From: Fibrobacter sp. UBA7003
GTDB taxonomy: Bacteria; Fibrobacterota; Fibrobacteria; Fibrobacterales; Fibrobacteraceae
Direction of reading: 5' to 3'
DNA length: 64,000 bases
Assembly (NCBI GenBank): GCA_002449765.1
Contig: DJXN01000015.1
Location: 310,001 to 374,000 of the forward strand
Part shown: positions 33,273 through 42,089 of the stretch, piece by piece
Layout: each line of letters begins with the position of its first letter
Numbering within the stretch: the stretch's first letter is position 1
Translations under genes and position numbers: made by a program
Notes under the pieces: generated by a model
The model's database searches: none
The model's input: the letters and a program-made list of their open reading frames with translations, nothing else
Told to the model about the DNA's origin: nothing

Positions 33273-35003
33273 TTAATTTTTGTTCATTTGCAATTTGAGC
33301 ATCTTGCTGAACAGGCCGCCTTTCGCCTTGAGTTCGGCGGGGGAGCCTGTTTCGGCGATGTGGCCGTCTTGCAGCACCACGACCTTGTCGGCGTTCGCGA
33401 TGGTGCGCATGCGGTGTGCGATGATGATGACGGTCTTGCCCTTCACCAGCTGCGAAATGCCGCGCTGGATCTTGGATTCGTTTTCTACGTCGAGGCTTGC
33501 GGTCGCTTCGTCGAGCAAGATGATGGGCGCGTCCTTCAACAGGGCGCGTGCAATCGAGATTCGCTGGCGTTCTCCGCCCGAGAGTGTATCACCGTTTTCG
33601 CCGATGACGGTGTCATAGCCCTGCGGCATCTTCTGCACGAATTCATCGCATCCCGCGAGTTTTGCCACCTTCAGGATTTCTTCGTCGCTGGCATCGCGCT
33701 TGCCGATGCGGATATTGTCCTTGATGCTCGTATTGAACAGCACCACGTCCTGGAAGACGATGGAGAAATTCTTGAGGAGCGTTTCAGGGTCAATCTTGCT
33801 GATGTCCTGCCCGCCGAGGGTCACCTTGCCGCCTTGAATATCCCAGAAGCGTGCTGCAAGTTTTGCAGCAGTCGTCTTTCCGCTGCCGCTCGGGCCCACA
33901 AGTGCGGTGATTTCGCCCTGCTTAGCCGTGAACGAAACTTTTTTCAGGACTTGCTTGTTCTCGTTGTAATTGAAGTCGACATCCTTGAATTCGATATCGT
34001 AATTCTGCGGAGTGAATACAGTTACGCCATCCTGAGGTTTCATCTGGTCCATTTCGCGGAAACGGCGCAAGCGCACATTCACGAAGAACAGTTCAGCGAG
34101 GTTGTTGAACACCAGGAAAACCGGGTTGTAAACAGTCGCCGCGCACACGATAAACACCAGATAGGTGAATACATCGATTTCGCCCTTGGTCCAGAGGCGT
34201 GCGCCAGTAATCAGCACCGTGGCAAGGCCCATCTTGAGAATGCCTTGCGCCGAATTCAGGAACGAACCCACCTTCACGTCGGAATCCATCTGCGATTTTT
34301 CGTATTTGATGCAATCCTTGTCAAAATGATCGAGGTAGGCCGCTTCGCCCGAATACGAACGGATTTCCTGCACGTTTTCGAGACCTTCCTGGATATCTTC
34401 CATAATCACGCGGCGGGCGTTATATGAATTTTCGAACCAGCGGTCTTGAATTTTCTTGGAAAGCGCAATGAGCAATGCTGCTGCGGGCACCACCCAGAAA
34501 AGTGCGATAGACATTTTCCAGTTGTAGCAGAACAGCATGATTCCGATTATGGTGACGCTCCCGATGGCAGCGAAAAGTTCCGGCACCGCATGCGAGAAAA
34601 TCATTTCGAGAGCATTGCAGTCGTCCATGATGGTCGATGTCAAGTCTGAAAGGTTCTTTTTGCCGAAGAACGAAAGCGGCAACTTGCGGAGTTTTTCGGC
34701 AATCGAGACGCGACGTCGCATGCTTTCGTCGTACACGCTATCGTAGGTGGCGCTGTACGAGAACCTGTAAATGACTAGCATCACGACAAACAGGACTACC
34801 GCAATTCCCACATAGAACAAGGTCCCGTGCGGAGTTTTGCCTGCAAATTCACCGACGCCCATCTGCTCCATCAAAAAGTAAAAGAGCATCATCATCGGGA
34901 ACATAAGCGAAACAAAGTGCAAAAATGTCCAAATGACGCCACGGACAAACGTGCGCGAGCCTTCTTCCGAAAGAGCAAAAGTATTCTGAACCCACTTATA
35001 CAT
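33273..35003 (-). CDS. ABC transporter, fused permease and ATPase (second of pair)
   Basis: About 576 residues from ATG 35003, which has a perfect AAGGAGG; the open frame upstream to 35147 lies within the partner gene. Six transmembrane helices (to about 300) are followed by an ATPase with GPSGSGKTTAAKL, LSGGERQRISIARAL, IILLDEATASLD and a conserved switch His (IIIAHRM). It overlaps the upstream gene by 8 bases. With that gene it forms a heterodimeric type IV exporter-fold transporter. Beside an AraC regulator this resembles YbtPQ/Irp6-7, which import metal-siderophore complexes, but drug or peptide export is equally possible by sequence. Confidence 0.93.
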   Translation of the reverse strand: MYKWVQNTFALSEEGSRTFVRGVIWTFLHFVSLMFPMMMLFYFLMEQMGVGEFAGKTPHGTLFYVGIAVVLFVVMLVIYRFSYSATYDSVYDESMRRRVSIAEKLRKLPLSFFGKKNLSDLTSTIMDDCNALEMIFSHAVPELFAAIGSVTIIGIMLFCYNWKMSIALFWVVPAAALLIALSKKIQDRWFENSYNARRVIMEDIQEGLENVQEIRSYSGEAAYLDHFDKDCIKYEKSQMDSDVKVGSFLNSAQGILKMGLATVLITGARLWTKGEIDVFTYLVFIVCAATVYNPVFLVFNNLAELFFVNVRLRRFREMDQMKPQDGVTVFTPQNYDIEFKDVDFNYNENKQVLKKVSFTAKQGEITALVGPSGSGKTTAAKLAARFWDIQGGKVTLGGQDISKIDPETLLKNFSIVFQDVVLFNTSIKDNIRIGKRDASDEEILKVAKLAGCDEFVQKMPQGYDTVIGENGDTLSGGERQRISIARALLKDAPIILLDEATASLDVENESKIQRGISQLVKGKTVIIIAHRMRTIANADKVVVLQDGHIAETGSPAELKAKGGLFSKMLKLQMNKN

Positions 35004-36780
35004 TTTCGCCTCCTTCATTATTCTTGGAATTGTCGAGGGTCCACGTGACGGACTGCTGGTATTCGGCCCACATCTTGGCATAAATGCCGTTCTTTTCAAG
35101 TAATTCGCTGTGCGTTCCGCGCTCGGCGATTTCGCCATCTTCCACAACGATAATCTGGTCGGCGTTCACTACGCTGGTGAGCCTGTGGGCAATCATCAGC
35201 ACGGTCTTGCCGGCGGCAAGCTTGTGCAAGGCTTCTTGAATTAGGCGTTCGTTTTCGGGGTCTGCAAAGGCGGTCGCCTCGTCGAGCACCACGATGGGAG
35301 CGTTCTTCAAGATAGCGCGCGCAAGCACCACTCGCTGCTGCTCGCCGCCTGAAAGGTAAGTTCCCTTGCTCCCGATAACAGTATCAATACCGCCGGGCAA
35401 CTTGTCGATGATTTCGCGGCACTGCGCACGGTCAAGCGCCTTATTTACCTGTTCGAGAGTCGCATCGGGCATGCCGTAGCGAACGTTATCCAAAATGCTC
35501 ATCTTGAAAAGGCGCGTATTCTGGAACACGAACGAAACATTCTTCATCAGTTCCTTCGGGTCAATCTGCTTTACGGGAACACCGCCAATAGTAATCTCAC
35601 CGCTATCGACATCGAAGAATCGTGGCAGGAGTTTTGCAATCGTACTCTTGCCGCCGCCCGAAGGTCCGACAAGTGCTACCGTATGGCCCGCCGGTACCGT
35701 GAGTGAGATGTCGCTCAGTACCTGTTTGTCGGTATCGGGGTAGGTGAAGTTCACGTTCCGGAATTCCACATCGAACTTTTGCATCGGTACGGGATTTTCG
35801 CAAACCTCCAAATCCTTGGTGCGTGCAATATCGTTGATGCGGTCAATGGCAAGCCCCGCCTGGTTCGTAGCGTTGCTTAGGTACATGCTGCGCATGACGC
35901 ACTGCGAAAACAGCGGCGTCACCAGCACGTAAATCATCATGTTCACGATGGTGAGTTTTACATCGCCGTCGTTACCGATAATGAGCGCTGCCGTCGGCAC
36001 CAGGAACAGTACGAAACCGTTCACGAGGGTCGTGTAGATGCAGTAAGGAACTTTCCAATTGTCGGAATAGGCTGTGACCATCTTGTGGTAGGTCGCGATG
36101 CTGTTGTAGAAACTCTTGAATGAAAAAATCGTCTGCTGGAAAACCTTGACTACGGGTATCCCGCGCACGTATTCCACCGCTTCGGAGTTCATTTCTTCGA
36201 GGGCCTGCATGTAGCGTTCCATGAACTTGGTTCCCCTGCGGCCTAGGGTGCCTAAAATGAACATGGCGTAGGCGATAGGCACCAAAGAGGCGAGGCCAAG
36301 TCGCCAGTCAAAGCTGAACATCATCACGAGCGCCACGACGGGAATCAAGATGGTGCTCGAAATGTCGGGCATCTGGTGCGCAATGAAGGTGTGCGTAATC
36401 GCGGCGTTGTCGTCGATAATCTTGCGGAGTTTGCCGGTCGGGTTCTTGTCGAAAAATCCGAGAGGCGCGCTCATCAGTTTTTTCATGGCGAATCGACGCA
36501 GGTCTCCTTCGAGCCTGAATGCTACCAGGTGCGAGCAGGCGAGGGCCGCAAAGTAGAGCAGAACGCTTGCGACCGAGGCGAGAACCGCCCCGATGGAGTA
36601 GTCGAATATCTTGATGTTCGTCATGTCGCCGCCAGAGATAACCTCGCGGACAATGAGCCACATCAGTAAAAACGGCACGAGCCCTGCGATGGCGCTCAAT
36701 GCCGAGAGAATCAATGCTAGCGGGAACAGCGGTCTTCGCGAACCCATGTATGCGTAGAGTTTAGAGAATGTCTTTTTCAT
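34996..36780 (-). CDS. ABC transporter, fused permease and ATPase (first of pair)
   Basis: 594 residues: permease domain with six helices (about 15-300; GSRRPLFPLALILSALSAI start) and an ATPase with GPSGGGKSTIAKLLPRFF, LSGGEQQRVVLARAIL and IVVLDEATAFADPEN, switch His in LMIAHRLTSV. LSGGEQQR and the AFADPEN D-loop recall the YbtP/Q-type importers more than MsbA. The 8-base overlap with the partner indicates co-translation. No Shine-Dalgarno is obvious; upstream lies a 94-nt palindromic repeat, then the AraC-type gene. Confidence 0.92.
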   Translation of the reverse strand: MKKTFSKLYAYMGSRRPLFPLALILSALSAIAGLVPFLLMWLIVREVISGGDMTNIKIFDYSIGAVLASVASVLLYFAALACSHLVAFRLEGDLRRFAMKKLMSAPLGFFDKNPTGKLRKIIDDNAAITHTFIAHQMPDISSTILIPVVALVMMFSFDWRLGLASLVPIAYAMFILGTLGRRGTKFMERYMQALEEMNSEAVEYVRGIPVVKVFQQTIFSFKSFYNSIATYHKMVTAYSDNWKVPYCIYTTLVNGFVLFLVPTAALIIGNDGDVKLTIVNMMIYVLVTPLFSQCVMRSMYLSNATNQAGLAIDRINDIARTKDLEVCENPVPMQKFDVEFRNVNFTYPDTDKQVLSDISLTVPAGHTVALVGPSGGGKSTIAKLLPRFFDVDSGEITIGGVPVKQIDPKELMKNVSFVFQNTRLFKMSILDNVRYGMPDATLEQVNKALDRAQCREIIDKLPGGIDTVIGSKGTYLSGGEQQRVVLARAILKNAPIVVLDEATAFADPENERLIQEALHKLAAGKTVLMIAHRLTSVVNADQIIVVEDGEIAERGTHSELLEKNGIYAKMWAEYQQSVTWTLDNSKNNEGGENV

Positions 36781-36796
36781 AAATTAATCGCTAATG

Positions 36797-36890
36797 TGTC
36801 ATTCTGAGCGAAGTGCGAAGCACGTAGTCGAAGAATCCTGGTAAGAGATCCTTCGATTTCGAACCTGACGGTTCTCCACTCAGGATGACA
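36797..36890. repeat. TGTCATTCTGAG...CTCAGGATGACA palindromic repeat
   Basis: A 94-nt element with 12-nt terminal inverted repeats (one mismatch) and inner arms such as AAGAATCCTGG/GATCCTTCGA-type sequence. Related in ends and design to the 136-nt copy at 42319. Lies between the AraC-type gene and the ABC pair. Confidence 0.7.
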
Positions 36891-36908
36891 CTTTTTCTTT
36901 TTATCTGG

Positions 36909-37745
36909 TTATGCGACGTTTGTCATCCTGTATTTTTTCCTGTATTCCTTGGGGGTCATGCCCATCACATCTTGGAAGGCGTGGGCGAACTTGCTCCCGT
37001 TATTGTAACCGACTTCGCCTGCAATCTCGAGAATCCCGCGGTCGCACTCGCGAAGTTGCTTGGCGGCCAGTTTCATGCGCTCGCGGCGAGCGTAAGTGAA
37101 TACCGGCAAACCGAACACGTTCTTGAAGCAGAGCTTCATTGCGGTGGGCGGCATGTCAAACTTGTCGGAAAGTTCCTCGATGGTAAAATGGCTGTCCATG
37201 TTTTCGCAGATGAACGAACGGATGCAGTAAATCTTTTCTATTTGCATCGAAGATAAATTGCACTCGCGGCAGGCGTATTCTCTTTGAGTGTCCAAGTTTT
37301 TTAACGTGAGCAACAATTCTAAGATGGCGAGTCTGCAGTATTCTGCCTGCGTTTTTTCGGACTTGTTCTCGATTTTCTCGAATGCGCGAGCCACCTCTTC
37401 CTTGGTGTGCACGATGAACGGTCGGCCCGGACGGCACATTTTTTGCGCAAGAGTCCTGATGTCGAGTGCAAAACCTGCGAAATGTTCCTGGATGTATTTT
37501 GCTGATTCCTCGTAGAACAAGATGCGGTCGCCGCAGTAGTCTGTAGAACGCGTCAGCGCCCCAGAAGTCCAAGCGTCGTAAACCAGCATTTCTCCGGCAT
37601 TCAACTGATTGCAGGGGAGGGCACCACCTGCCCAACTGATTTGCCCCTTTCGGCAAAATTCAAGAACCAAAATCGGGTCTCTTTCGAGTGTCGTGTGGTA
37701 GCACCCGACTTTGTGGAGCCATTCAATTCCGTTAATGTCTAGCAT
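36909..37745 (-). CDS. AraC family transcriptional regulator
   Basis: About 278 residues, start ATG 37745 with GAGGA upstream. The N-terminal domain is an unspecific sensor. The C-terminal 100 residues contain two helix-turn-helix motifs: FTIEELSDKFDMPPTAMKLC and ILEIAGEVGYNNGSKFAHAF followed by MTPKEYRKKYR, the AraC signature. VFGLPVFTYARRERMKLAAK and the general arrangement resemble PchR/YbtA siderophore-responsive regulators. It lies between an ABC pair and a receptor locus, whose promoters carry direct repeats of the spacing AraC proteins recognise. A DtxR-like half-palindrome lies upstream. Confidence 0.9.
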   Translation of the reverse strand: MLDINGIEWLHKVGCYHTTLERDPILVLEFCRKGQISWAGGALPCNQLNAGEMLVYDAWTSGALTRSTDYCGDRILFYEESAKYIQEHFAGFALDIRTLAQKMCRPGRPFIVHTKEEVARAFEKIENKSEKTQAEYCRLAILELLLTLKNLDTQREYACRECNLSSMQIEKIYCIRSFICENMDSHFTIEELSDKFDMPPTAMKLCFKNVFGLPVFTYARRERMKLAAKQLRECDRGILEIAGEVGYNNGSKFAHAFQDVMGMTPKEYRKKYRMTNVA

Positions 37746-37797
37746 TCTTTCCTCATAAATCAATTCAGATTGACTATGTTAGCTGAATCTTAAAAAG

Positions 37798-37811
37798 TAA
37801 GACAAATCTAA
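37798..37811 (-). promoter_or_regulatory. Imperfect DtxR-like box before the AraC gene
   Basis: Minus-strand TTAGATTTGTCTTA differs by one base from the box at 57547. It lies about 53 bases before the AraC ATG. Confidence 0.4.
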
Positions 37812-37878
37812 CAAGTAAGCAAAACTTTGTCAAGGCTAATTTTATTTTGGGCTTATCATATTTTGAATACGATTCTGT

Positions 37879-37910
37879 CTAAATGGATTGAAAAATGACT
37901 AAATGGAGTT
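37879..37910 (+). promoter_or_regulatory. Direct-repeat pair 1 in the AraC/lipoprotein intergenic region
   Basis: CTAAATGGATT and CTAAATGGAGTT, exactly 20 bp apart. Lies between the divergent AraC and lipoprotein genes. Confidence 0.5.
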
Positions 37911-37956
37911 AAATGAGAGTTGGATGATGAAAAAAAATGATATGATATTTTAAAAA

Positions 37957-37990
37957 CCATTTGGATTTTTTCGTCACTATTTGGAGTAGA
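37957..37990 (+). promoter_or_regulatory. Direct-repeat pair 2 before the lipoprotein gene
   Basis: CCATTTGGATT and CTATTTGGAGTAGA, 20 bp apart, second copy 79 bases before the ATG; the best matches to the boxes before 39564 and 21635. Confidence 0.55.
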
Positions 37991-38068
37991 GGCGTTTGTG
38001 AGACTTTTCTAAAATGCTCCGCAAAATTAACAAACGCGGTTTTCCCGCATCTCAATCAAGGAGTATAT

Positions 38069-39394
38069 ATGAAAACACGTTTTCTGGCGGCTCTTGCTGT
38101 ATCGTTCAGCATGCTTGTCGCTTGCGGCGACGACAACTCTTCTTCTGCTAACGGTGACGATGAAAAGGAACTTTCCAGTTCTTCGTCCGAAAAGTCTGGT
38201 GACAGCGAAAACAAATCTAGCAGCAGCAATGCCAAGTCTAGCGATAGCAAGGATAATTCCAGCAGTTCCAAGAAGGAAGAAAAAGGCGAATACAAACGCG
38301 AATTTGCAACTGCGATTGCCTCGGGCGAAACGATGTTTATCGGCACGATGTCGCTGGACCATACAGATGATATCGGCACCGACTATATCGAAGTCGGAAC
38401 CCGCGCAGGCGTTGTCTATTACGACAATTCCCTGTTCATTGCCGACCTTGATGTGGGAACCATTGCACGCTACAGTCTCGATGCAAACAACAAGATTGGT
38501 AGCAAGACGGCTGAACTTTCGCTTGCTGGCGCATGGGCGAACCACATTTACTTCGTGAATGAAGAAAAAGCCTACTTAGGCGGCATGCTTGACTCGCTGC
38601 TCATCATCAACCCGAAGACCATGAAGCGCACGGGCGCGATTGACCTGTCCAAATACAAGAACGACGATGCTCTCGTGGTGAGCCCGGGTACAGGCGTAAT
38701 CGTGGACGGTCGGCTCTATGTTGGCCTGTTGCAGAACGTGAGCGACTATGCTACCGGTAATACGGCCCAGGTTGCGATTATTGACATCGAGAAGGATTCC
38801 GTGATTGCCGTGGCTGAAGATGACCGCGTCGCGGCAGTGGGCTCCCTGGATGATTCCCAGAACCAGTCGTTTATCGTTGCTGACGGTTACATTTACTGCT
38901 ACAGCAATGCTTCCTGGGGCTACGCTCCGGGCCAGGTCGACGGGTTCCTGCGCATCAAGGTGGGTGAAACCGAATTCGACAAGGATTATCAGTGGCTCGT
39001 GACCAAGGATGTCGCCATCGACGGTGTCACCAAGAAAGACAACTTCAAATACCTGAGCCCCACTACCGCCGCCAATGGAACCAAGGTGTATTCCTTCTTG
39101 AACGTGATGGTGGACCTGCAGCAGGTTTGGACCGATATGGATAGCTACCACAATAACACGTGCAAGCCGGTTGAAATTGACCTTGCCAAGAAAACCATGA
39201 AGGCGCTCCCGATTGATTATTCTTCTAGCTGGGCTAGCTACGGCAAGTACATCGATGACGACGGCACCGTGATTTTTGCGGTCTCTACCGAAAAAGACGG
39301 CAACGCCTACTTCCGCTATGATCCCAAGTCCGAAAAGGCGGAAAAGATCGCCGATATAAAGCAGATTCCGATGTGGCTTGTGCCGCTTAAGTAA
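38069..39394 (+). CDS. Lipoprotein with beta-propeller-like domain (DUF4374-like)
   Basis: About 441 residues from ATG 38069 with CAAGGAG upstream. Lipobox LVAC (Cys about 20) is followed by a Ser/Asn/Lys-rich linker (about 25-75, several SSSS runs), typical of Fibrobacter surface lipoproteins. The rest alternates short strands with phrases such as GVVYYDNSLFIADLDVG, KAYLGGMLDSLLIINPKT and VIVDGRLYVGLLQNV, in keeping with a YncE/DUF4374-type propeller. DUF4374 lipoproteins accompany TonB-dependent receptors; here the receptor gene follows after a terminator and both carry the same paired operator. Confidence 0.78.
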   Translation: MKTRFLAALAVSFSMLVACGDDNSSSANGDDEKELSSSSSEKSGDSENKSSSSNAKSSDSKDNSSSSKKEEKGEYKREFATAIASGETMFIGTMSLDHTDDIGTDYIEVGTRAGVVYYDNSLFIADLDVGTIARYSLDANNKIGSKTAELSLAGAWANHIYFVNEEKAYLGGMLDSLLIINPKTMKRTGAIDLSKYKNDDALVVSPGTGVIVDGRLYVGLLQNVSDYATGNTAQVAIIDIEKDSVIAVAEDDRVAAVGSLDDSQNQSFIVADGYIYCYSNASWGYAPGQVDGFLRIKVGETEFDKDYQWLVTKDVAIDGVTKKDNFKYLSPTTAANGTKVYSFLNVMVDLQQVWTDMDSYHNNTCKPVEIDLAKKTMKALPIDYSSSWASYGKYIDDDGTVIFAVSTEKDGNAYFRYDPKSEKAEKIADIKQIPMWLVPLK

Positions 39395-39446
39395 GTGAAA
39401 TTGCCGCAAATCTGCGGTGTACATATTGTCCTCATAAACACAAACT

Positions 39447-39480
39447 TCCGTTCTTGCTCAAGCAAGGGCGGATTTTGTTA
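39447..39480 (+). terminator. Intrinsic terminator after the lipoprotein gene
   Basis: TCCGTTCTTGCT / AGCAAGGGCGGA form a 12-bp stem with two G-T pairs, then TTTTGTTA. Confidence 0.75.
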
Positions 39481-39496
39481 TTGGTACAGGATAAAT

Positions 39497-39530
39497 CCAT
39501 TCGGATTTTCAAAGGCCCGTTTGGAGTAGA
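39497..39530 (+). promoter_or_regulatory. Direct-repeat operator before the TonB-dependent receptor
   Basis: CCATTCGGATT and CCGTTTGGAGTAGA, 20 bp apart; the second ends 33 bases before ATG 39564. Confidence 0.55.
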
Positions 39531-39550
39531 AAAATAGTCTGAAAATTGCT

Positions 39551-39556
39551 TAATTG
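39551..39556 (+). promoter_or_regulatory. TAATTG element 7 nt before the receptor ATG
   Basis: TAATTG, seven bases, ATG 39564; no Shine-Dalgarno. Candidate leaderless start. Confidence 0.35.
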
Positions 39557-39563
39557 CGCTGCG

Positions 39564-41822
39564 ATGAAAAAGATGATTTTTTATAAGGCGGCAACGCTTG
39601 CCCTTATATTTGCAACGGTTGGTGCGGTTTCGGTCCGTGCTCAAGATGATGAAATTACCTCGATAGACGATTTTCTTGAAGAATCTGCTCCGGAAAGTAA
39701 TGCGGCAACTGACAACGCAAACAGCGCGACGGCGCAATCAGATGCATCTGCGGCAAATGCCTCGGGCGTTACGCAGCTGGACGAACTTTCGGTGGAATCT
39801 GAAATAGAAGCGGAACAGGCGAAGCAGGCAAAAAAGGCGGAATCTGTCGCGACAATTGACGCGGCCGAGATGCAGAATACAAGCAAGACCGTTTCAAAAG
39901 CGGTCAATTCCGCTTCGGGCGTGAAAGTGCGCAAGTCCGGCGGCATGGGCAGCGAAGGCAAAATCAACATTCGCGGCATGGAAGGCAAGAACATCAAGGT
40001 GTTGGTGAATGGTGTCCCCGTCGAGACGCAGGGAAACTTGGGCCTTGACGATATTCCTATCGACCAGATTGCGGACATTGAAGTTTACAAGGGCTATGTC
40101 CCCGCGCGTTTTGCGACAGATGGAGCAGGCGGTGCTATCAATATCATTACTAAAAAGCGCCCCGCCAATTCGGTAGATGCGTCCTATAGCCTTTCGAGTT
40201 TCAATACGCACAAGGCTTCTGTAACGGCAAGCCACGTGATTGACAGTATTGTGGGTGGGGCAGGCTTGGAAGTAGGCGTGTCGGGCTACTTTAACCATTC
40301 CGATAACGATTACGAATTCACGTCTCCCTACATGAAGAGTTCTGCGGGCAAGGATACGAGCGTAGTTCGCGACCATGACCGTTATACATCTTACAACGTG
40401 CAGGCTTTTGCGAACTTGATGAATGCGTGGTTCGACCAGATTTCGCTTGGTGCAAGCTATGGCGCGTTTGACAAGGAAATTCAGGGGGATGCGAACCGCA
40501 TTGTCGAAACGAGTGCCGAAGGATACAATTTTGGGGCGACATTCGGCCTGGATAAGAAAAATATCTTTGTAAAAGACTTGAATTTCGGTAACCATTTTTC
40601 GTTCGGGTACAGTGAAAATAAAACCATTGACACGAGCCGCGTTCATTGCCGCAACTGGTATAGCTGCGATACGGCCAAAAAGAATGTGGGTGAGTTGACG
40701 ATGATGGGACTCCCGAAACTGAGAACAGTACAGGCGTATGATTTCAACGATTTGCTGAATTTGGATTACCAGTTCATTAAGAATCAGTTTGTTTACTGGA
40801 ATACGCTTTTCCGGTACCACAAGGAAGATCCCGAAGATGACGTGGGTTCCGAAATGGTCGGATTCAATACGGCGGGGTATCCGGGAAAGACGATTTCGGT
40901 GACGACGGGGCTTTCGCTTGAAGACAATTTCTTTGATTCGAGACTCCAGAACCTGTTGGGTTTCAAGTTCCATTACATGAAGGCTGAAATTTCTAATACT
41001 TCCACAAGTATGATACAGCAGGCGGTATTGGAAAAGAATGATTATACGGACTTTAGTTACGATGAAAGCTTGATGTTCCGGATTGTAAAGCCTCTTGCGG
41101 TCAAGGGCTCTTACCAGCATGCGGTACGCCTGCCCACGCCCGATGAACTCTTTGGCGATGGAATTCGCGTGAGTGCTGCGACAAACCTCAAGCCCGAAGA
41201 AGCGGATAATTTTAATGTCGGCTTGTCTCTTGATTTGCAAGAAATCCCGCTGGTGGCGCGGTTCCGATTTGATGGCGACGTTTTCTATTCCTATTACAAG
41301 AACCGCATTCACTATATGAGCGCTTCTCAGATGTCGGTGCCGTATTTCAACATGGACCCGATTCGCGGCTGGGGCTACGAGGGCGATGTGAAACTTGATG
41401 TGAATGAATGGGTGTTGCTTGGGACGAACTGGACTTTCCAGGATTTGCGCAATATAGATTACAATGCGAAGCAGGGTATTCTTGAAGATGCGATTATCCC
41501 GAACATTCCGCGATTCTTCATGAACTACCTCGCTGAATTCCACATGGGCGATATATTCAATAAGAACGATTTTGTCAAGTTTTGGTGGGCTGCTAACTAC
41601 ACCGATGAATATTATTACGGTTGGAAAATCAGTTCCCGCCAGAGCCGGAAAATAGACGCCTCGTTCACGCAGGATTTGGGCGTGGAATATTCCGTGTGGG
41701 ATAATAAGCTCGCCTGGAGTTTTGAGGTCGACAACTTTTTGGACGAAACCGTTTACGACAAGTACGGAGAATCTAAACTGGGACGCACTTTTGCAACCAA
41801 GATCCGGTACAGTTTCAGGTAG
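39564..41822 (+). CDS. TonB-dependent outer-membrane receptor
   Basis: About 752 residues. The signal peptide ends near VRAQ. A long Ala/Ser/Glu-rich extension (about 28-95) precedes the plug, which shows NSASGVKVRKSGGMGSEGKI, INIRGMEGKNIKVLVNG and ADIEVYKGYVPARFATDGAG, GGAINIITKK, the standard plug signature. About 22 barrel strands follow, ending FATKIRYSFR, with a penultimate Phe-rich strand. LDELSVES near residue 75-82 could be the TonB box. It imports a large ligand (siderophore, cobalamin or similar) using TonB/ExbBD; the neighbouring AraC and ABC genes favour a metallophore. The substrate is not determinable. Confidence 0.95.
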   Translation: MKKMIFYKAATLALIFATVGAVSVRAQDDEITSIDDFLEESAPESNAATDNANSATAQSDASAANASGVTQLDELSVESEIEAEQAKQAKKAESVATIDAAEMQNTSKTVSKAVNSASGVKVRKSGGMGSEGKINIRGMEGKNIKVLVNGVPVETQGNLGLDDIPIDQIADIEVYKGYVPARFATDGAGGAINIITKKRPANSVDASYSLSSFNTHKASVTASHVIDSIVGGAGLEVGVSGYFNHSDNDYEFTSPYMKSSAGKDTSVVRDHDRYTSYNVQAFANLMNAWFDQISLGASYGAFDKEIQGDANRIVETSAEGYNFGATFGLDKKNIFVKDLNFGNHFSFGYSENKTIDTSRVHCRNWYSCDTAKKNVGELTMMGLPKLRTVQAYDFNDLLNLDYQFIKNQFVYWNTLFRYHKEDPEDDVGSEMVGFNTAGYPGKTISVTTGLSLEDNFFDSRLQNLLGFKFHYMKAEISNTSTSMIQQAVLEKNDYTDFSYDESLMFRIVKPLAVKGSYQHAVRLPTPDELFGDGIRVSAATNLKPEEADNFNVGLSLDLQEIPLVARFRFDGDVFYSYYKNRIHYMSASQMSVPYFNMDPIRGWGYEGDVKLDVNEWVLLGTNWTFQDLRNIDYNAKQGILEDAIIPNIPRFFMNYLAEFHMGDIFNKNDFVKFWWAANYTDEYYYGWKISSRQSRKIDASFTQDLGVEYSVWDNKLAWSFEVDNFLDETVYDKYGESKLGRTFATKIRYSFR

Positions 41823-41830
41823 ATATATCT

Positions 41831-41890
41831 AACTTCGGATAGTTTACGCTAACTAAGTTGTTTATACGGAAACTAAGTTGTGTATCGTAA
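41831..41890. repeat. Three tandem 20-bp imperfect repeats
   Basis: Units at 41831, 41851 and 41871 begin AACT; the last two share AACTAAGTTG exactly and all keep a TACG/TCG core at the same position. A degenerate fourth unit may follow (41891). Located after the receptor gene. Confidence 0.6.
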
Positions 41891-42037
41891 ATTAATTTGC
41901 AAATTTGCAACAATGTTAGTCGCACGGAAGCCTTACAGGACTTGGGCTTGAAGTCTGCTTGTTAGTTTGTATGTAAGTTGCTTTTTGATGAAAATTTAGG
42001 TAGATTATTAAGCAAAGAACAACAAAGCTTTAATGAA

Positions 42038-42063
42038 GATCCCCGACCACGTCGGGGATGACA
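42038..42063. repeat. Short TGTCAT-family palindrome
   Basis: GATCCCCGAC / GTCGGGGAT with a CAC loop followed by GACA. Lies 27 bases before the small gene at 42090; same family as 18341 and 25391. Confidence 0.6.
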
Positions 42064-42089
42064 TTAGGGCGGAACAAAAGGAGTAAGCT

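Noticed and set aside
36797..36890. Insertion sequence or MITE with target-site duplication
   Set aside because: No flanking direct duplication is obvious and no transposase is present; kept as a REP-like palindromic repeat.
37826..37845. Copy of the 33242 terminator
   Set aside because: It shares the right arm and flank (GTCAAGGCTAATTTT) but the left arm is missing, so no stem forms; probably a fragment.
39894..41543. Minus-strand open frame (549 codons)
   Set aside because: Antisense to the TonB-dependent receptor, whose motifs are certain.
41831..41910. CRISPR array
   Set aside because: Repeats are 20 bp, contiguous and imperfect, with no spacers or cas genes. No other CRISPR-like array was found in the window.
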